57,627 bases of DNA from Pseudomonas sp. ANT_H4 (GTDB lineage Bacteria > Pseudomonadota > Gammaproteobacteria > Pseudomonadales > Pseudomonadaceae), in NCBI RefSeq assembly GCF_008369295.1, contig NZ_VOBG01000032.1, positions 1 to 57,627 of the forward strand, in the 5' to 3' direction. Within the stretch, counting starts at the first letter, position 1, and every line of letters begins with the position of its first letter. A model generated the notes under the pieces. It worked only from the letters and a program-made list of their open reading frames with translations, was not told the DNA's origin and searched no databases. The position numbers and the translations under genes were made by a program. Shown in pieces: positions 26,762 through 35,239 of this stretch.

Positions 26762-28200
26762 TTCGCCTCCGAAGCAAGCTCATCGAATACCGATTTACCC
26801 AGTGAACATTCAGGGCACAGGAAGTATTCAGGCACATCACACCAGGCCGTACCGGCCTGTACATCCTGCATCGGCTCCCCGATCGCCGGGTCGTAAATCC
26901 ATTGGCAGACACTGCACTGCATGCGCGGGCCGTTGTCCGCGATTGGTTCTGCCTGGGCAGTTGCGGTGGCTGCAGGTCGTGCGACTTGTGCGTCCGTCAA
27001 TGAATGCAGCGCCCATTGCCGAGCGATTTCGCGACCATGAGCTCGGCAAACCTCAAGCGAGTCACCGTCTGGCCGCCACTTGGCTTTGAGCGCCAATGTG
27101 GTTTCAAAACCAGCGTCCATCAAGCGCGTCTGGATACGGTCTACCGCCCCGCCATTCCAGCCGTAACTGCCAAACGCCGAAGCCTTTTTGTTCCGAAAAC
27201 GCAGCCCGGTTATTTCCTCCAGCAGGGCGGCGACTTTCGGCATCATGACGTTGTTCATGGTGGACGAGCCCACCAGAACACCTTTTGAGCGAAACACGTT
27301 GGTCAGAATCTCATTCTTGTCGTGGCGCGCGACGTTGAAAATCTTCACCGCCACACCCGGATCGACTTCGTGAATGCCTTGTGCGATGGCATCGGCCATC
27401 ATGCGGGTGTTGTTCGACATGGTGTCGTAAAACAGTGTGATGCGGTCCTCCTGATAGTCCGCCGCCCATTCCAGATAGCGGTGCACAATCTGCGTCGGAT
27501 TATCACGCCACACCACGCCATGAGCGGTGGCAATCATATCGACCGGCAGATTGAAACCGAGGATCTCGGTAATCTTCGGAATGACCAGACGACTGAATGG
27601 CGTGAGGATGTTGGCGTAGTAGCGTTGGCACTGATCGAACAGTTCGTTTTGATCCACTTCATCATTAAACAGGTGTTCGTCGCAGTAATGTTGGCCAAAG
27701 GCGTCGTTACTGAACAGCACGGCATCGCCGGTCATGTACGTCATCATGCTGTCTGGCCAATGCAGCATCGGGGTTTCCACGAAAACCAACTGTTTGCCAT
27801 TGCCGACATCCAGGGTGTCGCCGGTATATACAACGTGGAAATTCCACTCTGGATGATGGTGATGACCGTTGATCGAGTCCACGCCATTGGCGGTGCAATA
27901 GATCGGCGTATTCGGGATCAGCGACATCAACTCTGTCAGCGCCCCTGCATGGTCCTCTTCGGCATGATTGATGACGATATAGTCCAGCGTGTTCAGGTCG
28001 ATTTCCATCGCCAAGTTCTGTATGAACTCCCGGCTGAACCTGTGATCAACCGTATCAATGAGTACGGTCTTTTCTTCACGGATCAGGTAGCTGTTGTAAC
28101 TGCTACCTTTGTGGCATTTGTATTCTGTGCCATGAAAGTCCCGCACTTCCCAATCGCGCTGACCGACCCAATGAATGTTGTTCTTGACGTGAATTGACAT
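26758..28200 (-). CDS. norV: NorV, anaerobic nitric oxide reductase flavorubredoxin
   Basis: A 480-residue three-domain protein: a metallo-beta-lactamase-like diiron domain (NHAEEDHAGAL, ligands H-x-E-x-D-H, about residues 79-84), a flavodoxin domain (LFYDTMSNNTRMMADAIAQG, GSYGWNGGAVDRIQTRLMDA) and a C-terminal rubredoxin (CSVCQWIYDP and FLCPECSLGK, both Cys pairs intact). It reduces NO to N2O in the cytoplasm. The leader is about 30 bases from the predicted sigma54 start. First gene of norVW, divergent from norR. Confidence 0.95.
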   Translation of the reverse strand: MSIHVKNNIHWVGQRDWEVRDFHGTEYKCHKGSSYNSYLIREEKTVLIDTVDHRFSREFIQNLAMEIDLNTLDYIVINHAEEDHAGALTELMSLIPNTPIYCTANGVDSINGHHHHPEWNFHVVYTGDTLDVGNGKQLVFVETPMLHWPDSMMTYMTGDAVLFSNDAFGQHYCDEHLFNDEVDQNELFDQCQRYYANILTPFSRLVIPKITEILGFNLPVDMIATAHGVVWRDNPTQIVHRYLEWAADYQEDRITLFYDTMSNNTRMMADAIAQGIHEVDPGVAVKIFNVARHDKNEILTNVFRSKGVLVGSSTMNNVMMPKVAALLEEITGLRFRNKKASAFGSYGWNGGAVDRIQTRLMDAGFETTLALKAKWRPDGDSLEVCRAHGREIARQWALHSLTDAQVARPAATATAQAEPIADNGPRMQCSVCQWIYDPAIGEPMQDVQAGTAWCDVPEYFLCPECSLGKSVFDELASEAK

Positions 28201-28239
28201 GACCTACCTCGGTATAGAAATGATGTTCTACACCAAAGA

Positions 28240-28256
28240 TGGCAATGTTTATGCCA
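28240..28256 (-). promoter_or_regulatory. sigma54 (-24/-12) promoter of norVW
   Basis: On the minus strand the bases read TGGCATAAACATTGCCA, matching TGGCAC-N5-TTGC with one change in the -24 box. The GG lies 50 bp from the centre of the nearest NorR palindrome. The predicted start is near 28230, about 30 bases before the norV ATG. Confidence 0.8.
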
Positions 28257-28299
28257 GATCATAAGCTGTTGATAACAAAGGATAAATAAAAAAACGATT

Positions 28300-28355
28300 G
28301 TCAATATGACATTGCCCGACTATTGTCTTTATGACTAATTCATTGTCAAAGTGAC
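28300..28355. promoter_or_regulatory. Three NorR binding sites (norV enhancer)
   Basis: GTCAATATGAC (28300-28310), GTCTTTATGAC (28325-28335) and GTCAAAGTGAC (28345-28355) fit the NorR core GTCA-N3-TGAC; one half-site has a single change. Spacings are 25 and 20 bp. E. coli norV also uses three such sites. The last lies only 5 bp before the norR ATG, so NorR probably represses its own gene. Confidence 0.88.
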
Positions 28356-28360
28356 AAAAT

Positions 28361-29884
28361 ATGAGTCTCTCCGTTGAATCCCTGGCACGCATCGCTATTC
28401 AGTTGCAAAGCGGCATTTCCCATCAGGACCGCTTTCAACGTCTAATCAATACCTTGCGCCAATTGCTGGGTTGCGACGCTTCTGCCTTGTTGCGTTATGA
28501 ACAGCGACAGTTCCGTCCGCTGGCGATTGACGGCCTGGCACCGGATGTTCTGGGGCGTCGCTTCAGCCTTGATGCACATCCGCGACTGGAAGCCATTGCC
28601 CGCGCCGGTGACGTGGTGCGCTTTCCGGCAGATAGTCATTTGCCTGATCCCTATGACGGACTGATACCGAACCGGCAGGACCTCAAAGTACATGCCTGTA
28701 TCGGATTACCGTTGTTCGCGGACCAGACACTGATTGGTGCGCTGACGATCGATGGCATGGACCCGGCACAGTTTGATCACTTCAGCGACGAAGAGCTGCG
28801 ACTGGTGGGAGCCCTCGCTTCTGCTGCCTTGACCAATGCATTGCTGGTGGAGCAACTGGAAAGTCAGACCATTACTCCTCTCTCCATCAGTAATATCCCG
28901 GCGGGCAAACCCGGCACCGAAATGGTCGGGCTCAGCGAAGTCATGCGACAGTTGAAAAGAGAGATCGAAATGGTGGCAGGTTCCGACCTGAACGTCTTGA
29001 TCACTGGAGAAACCGGAGTCGGCAAGGAACTGGTCGCCAAGGCCATACATGAAGGCTCATCACGCGCCGGTCAGTCTGTAGTCTATCTGAACTGCGCTGC
29101 GCTGCCGGAATCAGTGGCTGAGAGTGAGTTGTTCGGCCATGTCAAAGGGGCTTTTACCGGCGCTATCCATCATCGCACCGGCAAGTTCGAAATGGCTGAT
29201 AACGGCACACTGTTTCTCGACGAAATCGGTGAACTGTCACTGAGTCTGCAAGCGAAACTGTTGCGGGTACTGCAATACGGCGACCTGCAACGGGTCGGTG
29301 ACGATAACGTCTTGCGGGTCAACGTACGGGTGCTTGCCGCGACCAATCGTGATCTGAAGCAGGAGGTGTTAGACAATCGGTTCCGTGCAGACCTGTTCCA
29401 CCGTTTAAGCGTATTCCCGGTTCATGTACCACCACTGCGTGAGCGAGGGCAGGACATCACATTGCTAGCGGGTTTTTTCTGCGAGAAGAGCAGGGAACGC
29501 ATGGGATTGAAACGGGTGGCTCTGGCTGCCAACTGTCTGTCGTTGCTCAAGCAGTATACGTGGCCAGGAAACGTTCGCGAACTGGAGCATGCTGTTTATC
29601 GAGCGACAATCATTGCTCGTGCGACCCAGCAAAGTGACGAGCTGCTGCTTGAAGCACAGCATTTCAATCAAGTACCCGAGCAGATGGATACGCCGCCTGT
29701 TGCTCTGGATGTTCCTTCCCTCGGCGTTGACCAGGGTCTGCGGGATGCGACGGATGACTTCCAGCGTCAGCTGATTGACAACACGCTGAATAATTGCGCA
29801 AGGAAATGGTCTGCCTGTGCTCGAATGCTGGATATGGACGTAGCCAACCTGCACCGACTGGCGAAGCGGCTTGGTTTGAAATAA
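28361..29884 (+). CDS. norR: NorR, NO-sensing sigma54 activator
   Basis: A 507-residue enhancer-binding protein: an N-terminal GAF domain (residues ~20-165), which in the family holds the mononuclear non-haem iron that senses NO. An AAA+ domain (~190-420) follows with GETGVGKE Walker A, the GAFTGA loop as HVKGAFTGAIHHRTGKFEMA, and Walker B GTLFLDEIGE. A Fis-type helix-turn-helix ends the protein (NCARKWSACARMLDMDVANL). It activates norVW from the three palindromes upstream and, by the same site pattern, probably the gene at 44058. Confidence 0.95.
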   Translation: MSLSVESLARIAIQLQSGISHQDRFQRLINTLRQLLGCDASALLRYEQRQFRPLAIDGLAPDVLGRRFSLDAHPRLEAIARAGDVVRFPADSHLPDPYDGLIPNRQDLKVHACIGLPLFADQTLIGALTIDGMDPAQFDHFSDEELRLVGALASAALTNALLVEQLESQTITPLSISNIPAGKPGTEMVGLSEVMRQLKREIEMVAGSDLNVLITGETGVGKELVAKAIHEGSSRAGQSVVYLNCAALPESVAESELFGHVKGAFTGAIHHRTGKFEMADNGTLFLDEIGELSLSLQAKLLRVLQYGDLQRVGDDNVLRVNVRVLAATNRDLKQEVLDNRFRADLFHRLSVFPVHVPPLRERGQDITLLAGFFCEKSRERMGLKRVALAANCLSLLKQYTWPGNVRELEHAVYRATIIARATQQSDELLLEAQHFNQVPEQMDTPPVALDVPSLGVDQGLRDATDDFQRQLIDNTLNNCARKWSACARMLDMDVANLHRLAKRLGLK

Positions 29885-29949
29885 CACTCACGACCGATCA
29901 GGGCTCAATTCAGCCAGAACCAAGCATTGATCGACTGACCGATTGTAGG

Positions 29950-30042
29950 TCACTCAAGGTCGCTATCGACACCGGCGTTGCGAAGCTGCATTACCCGACG
30001 CAGCGCCCGCTCTAAGCTGACGTCAATCATGCTGACCCACAT
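29950..30042 (-). CDS. Possible small peptide after the P450 gene (weak)
   Basis: A 30-codon frame on the minus strand, starting 35 bp after the P450 stop and in the same direction. The peptide begins MWVSMIDVSLERALRRVMQL and is basic and amphipathic in its middle. There is no clear ribosome site. It could equally be a leftover of a longer gene. I know of no match. Confidence 0.25.
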   Translation of the reverse strand: MWVSMIDVSLERALRRVMQLRNAGVDSDLE

Positions 30043-30076
30043 GTCGGTCTCGCCGCCAAGCCGGCCTGTCCCGGGA

Positions 30077-31279
30077 TCATCGAATCTCGGGGGTCAGGCA
30101 GGCTCCCAAAGCTTGGGAAGACGGTTTTTGAATCCGCAGGGGTAGAGAAGAAAACCCGCTGGCAGGGAAAAACGCGTTCACTGGTTCCTTATCCGGCGCC
30201 AGTATAATCCGGCTGGTGCGTCCAAGCAGTTCTTCCATCACTATCCGTAGCTCCAGTCTGGCAAGCGGTGCACCGGGGCAGACATGAATGCCGGCACCAT
30301 AGAGCAGGTTCAGCTCGGGATCGCGATCGAGGCGCAATTCATCGGAATCTCCAAAGACCGCTTCGTCCCGATTGGCGGACGCCCAGTTGAGGGCGATACG
30401 CGAACCCTTCGCCAGCGTGCGCCCGCCCAGCGAGACCTGTTTCGTAGTTACCCGACGGTTCATGATCAGTGGTGCATGAATACGCAGTATTTCATCAATG
30501 GCGGCAGGTAACAGCGCGGGTTGTTCGCGCAATTTCTGCTGCCACCCGGAGTTGATGGCCAGATAATGCGCGAGAATGCCGACTGAGGCGGAAATGGTTC
30601 CGAGTTCGCCGACCGTCCAGTTACGTAAAATGCTGACGATCTCGTCGTCTGTCAGGGGCCTTCCCAAGGACTGATCGCGTAGCAAGATGGTCGTGATGTC
30701 GTTCGGCGCAGCAGCGCCGGCTGTACGGCGCACGTCCAGCAGATCCTTGATGTAACCGTCAAACTCGAGGGCCACGGCACTCAGGGCGGCGTCGTCTCTG
30801 GACAGGGTGGCCGAGTGATTCTTCAGCGTCCACAGGCGCAGCGGTTCATGAAGATCCGCCGGCCAGCCCAGCCAGGCACACTGGATCTGCAACGCAAAGA
30901 TCTGAGCAAATTCGCCTATCAGTTCTGAAGGGCCTTCATCCGGTAACGCCCGCACCAGACGAACCGCTATGTCACGGCACGCCGGGGCAAAGGCATCCAT
31001 ATGTTCCGGGCTGAAATAAGGTTCTATGAGGTTCCGGTACACCGTATGCACGGGCGGATCCATTCCATTGGGGACCGAGGGGAAACGCGAGACAGCATTA
31101 CTGAAGGTTTCATGATCCTGAAGTACGCGCAGCACATCCTCATGCCTGAATAATGACGTATAGCCATATTGACTGTATGCGACCGGGCAACGGTGGCGCA
31201 TGTCGTCGTAGGCTGTCGTCTGATCCTTTAATACGGCTTCAGACCTGGGATCCCAATCAGGTAGCGATTTCTTGTCCAT
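30077..31279 (-). CDS. Cytochrome P450 of bacterial soluble class
   Basis: A 400-residue soluble P450. The haem-thiolate loop is YGAGIHVCPGAPLARLELR (Cys about residue 345) and the ExxR is EILR (about 265). The I-helix reads NWTVGELGTISASVGILA. Where the family normally has AGxD/ET this has GELGT, so the acidic residue before the Thr is a Gly. Fungal P450nor also lacks that acid, as it needs no O-O cleavage. No ferredoxin or reductase partner is adjacent. It lies between norR and nirM/nos, and a divergent small membrane protein gene shares its promoter region. Function not known; a link to NO is inference. Confidence 0.88.
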   Translation of the reverse strand: MDKKSLPDWDPRSEAVLKDQTTAYDDMRHRCPVAYSQYGYTSLFRHEDVLRVLQDHETFSNAVSRFPSVPNGMDPPVHTVYRNLIEPYFSPEHMDAFAPACRDIAVRLVRALPDEGPSELIGEFAQIFALQIQCAWLGWPADLHEPLRLWTLKNHSATLSRDDAALSAVALEFDGYIKDLLDVRRTAGAAAPNDITTILLRDQSLGRPLTDDEIVSILRNWTVGELGTISASVGILAHYLAINSGWQQKLREQPALLPAAIDEILRIHAPLIMNRRVTTKQVSLGGRTLAKGSRIALNWASANRDEAVFGDSDELRLDRDPELNLLYGAGIHVCPGAPLARLELRIVMEELLGRTSRIILAPDKEPVNAFFPASGFSSLPLRIQKPSSQALGACLTPEIR

Positions 31280-31334
31280 CGTTTACTCCATAAACCCGTC
31301 CCGCTGAATCCGGAAACATGGTAGCCAGGTTTGT

Positions 31335-31355
31335 CGACCTACCCGTACTAGGTCG
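31335..31355. promoter_or_regulatory. Perfect dyad between P450 and the membrane-protein gene
   Basis: CGACCTA and TAGGTCG, 7-bp perfect arms separated by 7 bp, in the 200-bp divergent gap. The octamer TATGTCGG follows at 31359 and recurs at 31404. The arrangement suits an operator for a dimeric regulator serving both genes. No regulator gene is next to it. Confidence 0.45.
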
Positions 31356-31479
31356 GGATATGTCGGAAAAGCCCGCTAGACCGAAACAGTGCACGACGTC
31401 CACTATGTCGGCATCACACGGGTGAAGTCTGTACGGGAGTGTAGGGAAAACCGGGCCACTAGCTGACCAGGGAGACGTG

Positions 31480-31827
31480 ATGAGTAAGCTTCAGCAGTGG
31501 TTAAACTCGCAGGACAGCACTGCACTGTGGGTGGTGTTCTGGCTCTACGGCGTAGTACTCAGCAATTTACTGTTTGGCCTGATCCTGGTCGCCTTCAACA
31601 AAGTTGCCCCCTCCCTGTTTGGTCTGATGCTGCTGGGTTTTGTGGCCTACATCGCTTGCATGCTCAATGCTGTATGGCGCAATGCGAATAATGTCTGTGA
31701 CCCCATCTACGGTCAGATCGCTCGTTTCCTCACGGTGGCCTGGTCGATCAACGCGGTATTGGTTTCGGGGTTTCTCTTCCTGGGCCATCTGAATGCCATT
31801 GCCTTCCCCCTGCCGCTCCCTTTTTAA
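31480..31827 (+). CDS. Small integral membrane protein, unknown
   Basis: A 115-residue protein with three predicted spans: ~15-40 (TALWVVFWLYGVVLSNLLFG), ~46-64 (LFGLMLLGFVAYIACMLNAV) and ~85-107 (LTVAWSINAVLVSGFLFLGH). A CDPIYGQ loop separates the second and third. ATG after AGGGAG. Diverges from the P450 across a shared promoter region with a perfect dyad. I do not recognise the family. Co-regulation with the P450 is likely, but no function is visible. Confidence 0.7.
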   Translation: MSKLQQWLNSQDSTALWVVFWLYGVVLSNLLFGLILVAFNKVAPSLFGLMLLGFVAYIACMLNAVWRNANNVCDPIYGQIARFLTVAWSINAVLVSGFLFLGHLNAIAFPLPLPF

Positions 31828-31898
31828 CCCCAAATAACCAGGGCCCTCAATGTGGGACTTGAACGTTAAAGCCCTGACTATTTACCTTCTCGATCTGG

Positions 31899-32018
31899 TC
31901 AAGCCTCAGTAAACCCCTCAGCTATAGTCGAAAACAGCGGCAGGCGCGCAATGTCAGCCTGGGCGATTTCAATCTCAAGAATGGCATCCCGGGCGTGATC
32001 GGCCTTTACCCAAGTCAT
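31899..32018 (-). CDS. Small reading frame behind an ANR box
   Basis: A 39-codon minus-strand frame; the peptide begins MTWVKADHARDAILEIEIAQ and ends IARLPLFSTIAEGFTEA. It lies 43 bp from the ANR/DNR box at 32061-32074, with GATAAT (32037-32032) placed as a -10. The same frame is open further upstream, without an ATG, to about 32113, so it may instead be the tail of a lost gene. No ribosome site is evident. Confidence 0.35.
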   Translation of the reverse strand: MTWVKADHARDAILEIEIAQADIARLPLFSTIAEGFTEA

Positions 32019-32060
32019 TGCGGAGTCACCGATTATCGCGCTAATTGATTGCCTGCATAG

Positions 32061-32074
32061 TTGATCAATATCAA
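32061..32074 (-). promoter_or_regulatory. ANR/DNR (FNR-type) box, perfect consensus
   Basis: TTGATCAATATCAA is an exact match to TTGAT-N4-ATCAA. On the minus strand a GATAAT hexamer lies 33 bp away centre to centre, putting the box at about -41.5 for a start near 32025. On the plus strand no -10 is seen at the right distance, and nirM is almost 500 bp away. Confidence 0.75.
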
Positions 32075-32395
32075 GTCAAGGATGAAAAACGTCTTTTCGA
32101 GAAGCGATTTTTAATTTAACCACCGCGGACATATTGCCGAGCGTACACAAGGCTTTGCTGACGTCCAACATATCATTCTCGCCATACTTTAAATTCAATA
32201 TATTCTAGTGACTTACGCAACACCAATTTAAAGGAGCGATTATCAAGATAAATCACCAGCACTCAACTCCGGTAGTTGCGAATACGACACACTTAGCGCA
32301 CAACAATTAATTATCCACTGGCGACAATTAACCACACGCATTCCAATATATCCTGATAAAATTGAACGATTGCTCAAGATGGCAAATCTAATAAA

Positions 32396-32418
32396 GGTGT
32401 AAAGAGCGTTTTTACACC
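32396..32418. promoter_or_regulatory. Dyad upstream of nirM
   Basis: GGTGTAAA and TTTACACC, 8-bp perfect arms with a 7-bp spacer, 150 bp before the nirM start. There is no T run, so it is more likely an operator than a terminator. A short GTCGG/CCGAC stem follows at 32421-32437. Confidence 0.4.
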
Positions 32419-32566
32419 AGTCGGCTCCCCACCGACAATCATCAACACCTGAAGAAATGAGTTTGTATTGCCGACAAACTCACCCTAATAATATTCAATA
32501 CGATGCCTGTTGAATAAACCGGAAGCGGGTCGTTTCGAATCTGCTTCTTTGTCTGAGGAGACACTG

Positions 32567-32881
32567 ATGAAAAGTATTCTTGTTCCACTGCTGGCCCTGG
32601 GTGCCGCGCTGACTTTGCAATCAGCTCAAGCCATTGATGGCGAGGCGCTCTTCAAGAGCAAAACCTGCGTTGCCTGCCATATGGTCGACGCCAAAATGGT
32701 CGGTCCAGGCTACAAGGAAGTGGCGGCCAAATACGCCGGCCAGGCCGACGCATCGGCAACCCTGGTCAAGAGCATCAAAGAAGGTAGTACGGGCAAATGG
32801 GGGCCGATAGCAATGCCGGCCAACCAGGTGACCGACGAAGAAGCGAAGACCCTGGCCGACTGGATCCTGACGCTGAAGTAA
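32567..32881 (+). CDS. nirM: Cytochrome c551 (NirM-like)
   Basis: A 104-residue precursor: signal peptide (MKSILVPLLALGAALTLQSAQA) and an 82-residue mature protein, the exact length of Pseudomonas c551. Haem motif CVACH and axial Met in GPIAMPANQV are present; LFKSKTCVACHMVDAKMVGP matches the classic sequence closely. It carries electrons in the periplasm to nitrite or nitric oxide reductases. The ATG at 32567 follows TGAGGAGACACTG. No nirS lies beside it. It converges on nosL. Confidence 0.9.
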   Translation: MKSILVPLLALGAALTLQSAQAIDGEALFKSKTCVACHMVDAKMVGPGYKEVAAKYAGQADASATLVKSIKEGSTGKWGPIAMPANQVTDEEAKTLADWILTLK

Positions 32882-32951
32882 GATTGCCCCAGTAAAAAAA
32901 CCACACACCGCAGAAGCGAGCCCGCTCTCTTCTGCGAAACGGGCCGCTCGG

Positions 32952-33464
32952 CTACATCGTCGGGGTTTGCTGTAATAGCGCCAGATCGATTTCATCAAAA
33001 CGCAACACCCTGCCCCCCTGCTCGCTGGCCAGTTTGCGTGCGGTGGCCTCCTCGGAAAATGACGCCAGAACGACACCCATGGAACCTTTAAGCGAGGTGC
33101 CGACGACATAGTAGGCTTTGGTTGCATCAATCAGATAATGGTCGTCGGGTTTCTCCCAGGCACTTTTCCCCATGTCGTGCACATACAATTTCGCCTCAGT
33201 GTGGTGATTCTCCGGTTGAAGCCACCATCCGAGCATTTCCGCAGTGGAGCAGAATTTCTTGACCGTACCTTTTTCCACGACCTGACCTTTGGGGCCCGGA
33301 AAGTCGGCGATGACCATCCCGCAGACATGACACTCGTCACTCTGATGGAAGGCCACGGGCCCAAGGGTTTGCTTTTCCTCTGCGCGATCGTTGCACGCCG
33401 CCAATCCCAAACAGGTAATGATGATGACCAGGACACGGGCCCCAGCCAGGTACAGAGTGTTCAT
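32952..33464 (-). CDS. nosL: NosL copper-chaperone lipoprotein
   Basis: A 170-residue lipoprotein: hydrophobic signal ending LGLAAC (lipobox), then ECHVCGMVI, the CxxCGM copper-binding motif of NosL, and PGPKGQVV. It delivers Cu(I) for the CuZ centre of nitrous oxide reductase. Last gene of nosRZDFYL, 24 bp after nosY. Confidence 0.93.
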   Translation of the reverse strand: MNTLYLAGARVLVIIITCLGLAACNDRAEEKQTLGPVAFHQSDECHVCGMVIADFPGPKGQVVEKGTVKKFCSTAEMLGWWLQPENHHTEAKLYVHDMGKSAWEKPDDHYLIDATKAYYVVGTSLKGSMGVVLASFSEEATARKLASEQGGRVLRFDEIDLALLQQTPTM

Positions 33465-33488
33465 ATCAATTGTCCCGAGCGTAAAAAA

Positions 33489-34319
33489 TCAAGTAAGCCG
33501 CCGGCGAAACATCCAATAAGCCAACAGCAGCGAAACGCCTACCCAGAGCAGCAGACAGAGCCATAGCAACGAAGTCGGCACGGGTAAATCGCTGCTCAAT
33601 GCCATAAGGCCGACGGCATTGCCGCTGCCCTCGAAACCGGAGAGGTTGATCAAGCGGTAGACATCGGTCGGGTTGAGCAGCAGCAACCACGGCAATAGAT
33701 CCGGGTTGAACGTGCCTTTGCTGAGCACCAGCAACGCCAGCAGCGCCAGATCGAATACCAGCACGAAGAGAAACCACACGCCCAAGGCCATTCCGGCTGC
33801 GCTGGATTTTTCGCTGGCCTTGCTGCTCAGCACGTAAGCCAGCGCCAGAAACACCCAGCCCAGTAGCGTGGAAGACACCATGAAGCGGCCAAACGCCCAG
33901 AGCAGCATTCCCAAATCAACATCATCGACCAGCAAGGCAATGGCCACGGCGGCACAGCCAAATCCGATCAGCGTGGCCAGCGCCAGGATCAGACCGTGAC
34001 CGACAAACTTGCCCAACAGGATTTGTCCACGCCCCAAGGGGTAGGTCAGCAACAGCATCAGCGTTCCGCCCTCGTCCTCGCCGACGATCGCGTCATAGGC
34101 CAACAGCAAGGCAATCAGCGGCATCAGGAACGTCGCCAGGCTGGCGAGGCTGGCGATGGTGGCCGGAATGGAAGTGAAGCCCACTTGCCCGGACGCCGCC
34201 GCGCCGAGCCAGGCGATACCCACCGCCAGAATGGCGAACAACAAACTGATTGCTAGCAGCCAGCGATTGCGCAGCCCGTCGCTGAACTCCTTACCGGCGA
34301 TACTCCAGATCTGCATCAT
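33489..34319 (-). CDS. nosY: NosY, ABC permease for NosZ maturation
   Basis: A 276-residue inner-membrane protein with six predicted spans. It starts WSIAGKEFSDGLRNRWLLAI and has GRGQILLGKFVGHGLILALA after span 2. It forms the NosDFY transporter complex with the NosF ATPase and periplasmic NosD, supplying what is needed for the CuZ site. Overlaps nosF by 4 bp. Confidence 0.92.
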   Translation of the reverse strand: MMQIWSIAGKEFSDGLRNRWLLAISLLFAILAVGIAWLGAAASGQVGFTSIPATIASLASLATFLMPLIALLLAYDAIVGEDEGGTLMLLLTYPLGRGQILLGKFVGHGLILALATLIGFGCAAVAIALLVDDVDLGMLLWAFGRFMVSSTLLGWVFLALAYVLSSKASEKSSAAGMALGVWFLFVLVFDLALLALLVLSKGTFNPDLLPWLLLLNPTDVYRLINLSGFEGSGNAVGLMALSSDLPVPTSLLWLCLLLWVGVSLLLAYWMFRRRLT

Positions 34320-35239
34320 GGCTGGGTGCCTTCTGTGCCGGTGGTCGCACGACTCATGTAGTAGCCGTAGAGGTCTTCGAGGGACGGTTGCAGTATCTCG
34401 ATGTCCTGCGGTTGATCCTCGTGGAACAACTGGCGCAGCAGATCAACTTTGTGGCCATTGACAGCCATCACCTCGACCCCGTTGCCGCCCATGGCCGTAG
34501 CGATGTGCCCGGCGGCATTCCAGCGCTGCAACCATTGCTCGCGTCGGCAAAGACCACTGGCCCGGATCCGCACCGGCAAGTCGGCGTCTTCACGCAGTCT
34601 GGACAGACTTCCGATCGCCTGTAAGCAGCCATTGGCCAGGATGGCCGCACGGTTGATATGCGCTTCGACGCCTGCCAGCACATGGGAGCAAAGGATGATA
34701 CTCGCGCCCTGTTGGCGCAGACGGTCGATCAACAGGTAAAGATCCTGGGTAGCAATCGGGTCCAGCCCCACCGTCGGTTCGTCCAACAGCAAAAGGCGCG
34801 GCTCGCCGAGCACCGCCTGAGCCAGGCCCAGACGCTGACGCATGCCCTTGGAATAGGTTTTCACCCGACGGTCTGCGGCCCCCGCAAGCCCGACCTGCTC
34901 GAGCAATTCGTCCACTTGCGTCAGGGCGGCTCCTTTGAGACGGGCGAAATACCGCAGGGTTTCGCGGCCACTGAGTTGCGGGTAGAACGTCACGTTTTCC
35001 GGCAGGTAACCAAGTTGGCGACGCACGTCGGCTTGTGCGGGTCGGCAGCCGAGTACATGCACCTGGCCGGCGCTGGCCTTGAGCAGGCCAAGGATCAATT
35101 TCATCACCGTGGTCTTGCCCGCACCGTTGTGGCCAAACAAGCCCAGCACCTCGCCTTCACCCAAACTCAGGGTCAGATCGTGCAGCACGGTCATGCTGCC
35201 GTAACGCTGGCTTACCCCTTCGATCTCGACGGCGTTCAT
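34316..35239 (-). CDS. nosF: NosF, ABC ATPase for NosZ maturation
   Basis: A 307-residue ABC ATPase: Walker A LFGHNGAGKTTVMKLILG, signature YSKGMRQRLGLAQAVLG and Walker B LLLLDEPTVGLD, with the switch His in IILCSH. The start is MNAVEIEGVSQRYG at 35239, where it overlaps the nosD stop by 4 bp (ATGA); the longer upstream frame lies in nosD. Energises NosDFY. Confidence 0.93.
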   Translation of the reverse strand: MNAVEIEGVSQRYGSMTVLHDLTLSLGEGEVLGLFGHNGAGKTTVMKLILGLLKASAGQVHVLGCRPAQADVRRQLGYLPENVTFYPQLSGRETLRYFARLKGAALTQVDELLEQVGLAGAADRRVKTYSKGMRQRLGLAQAVLGEPRLLLLDEPTVGLDPIATQDLYLLIDRLRQQGASIILCSHVLAGVEAHINRAAILANGCLQAIGSLSRLREDADLPVRIRASGLCRREQWLQRWNAAGHIATAMGGNGVEVMAVNGHKVDLLRQLFHEDQPQDIEILQPSLEDLYGYYMSRATTGTEGTQP

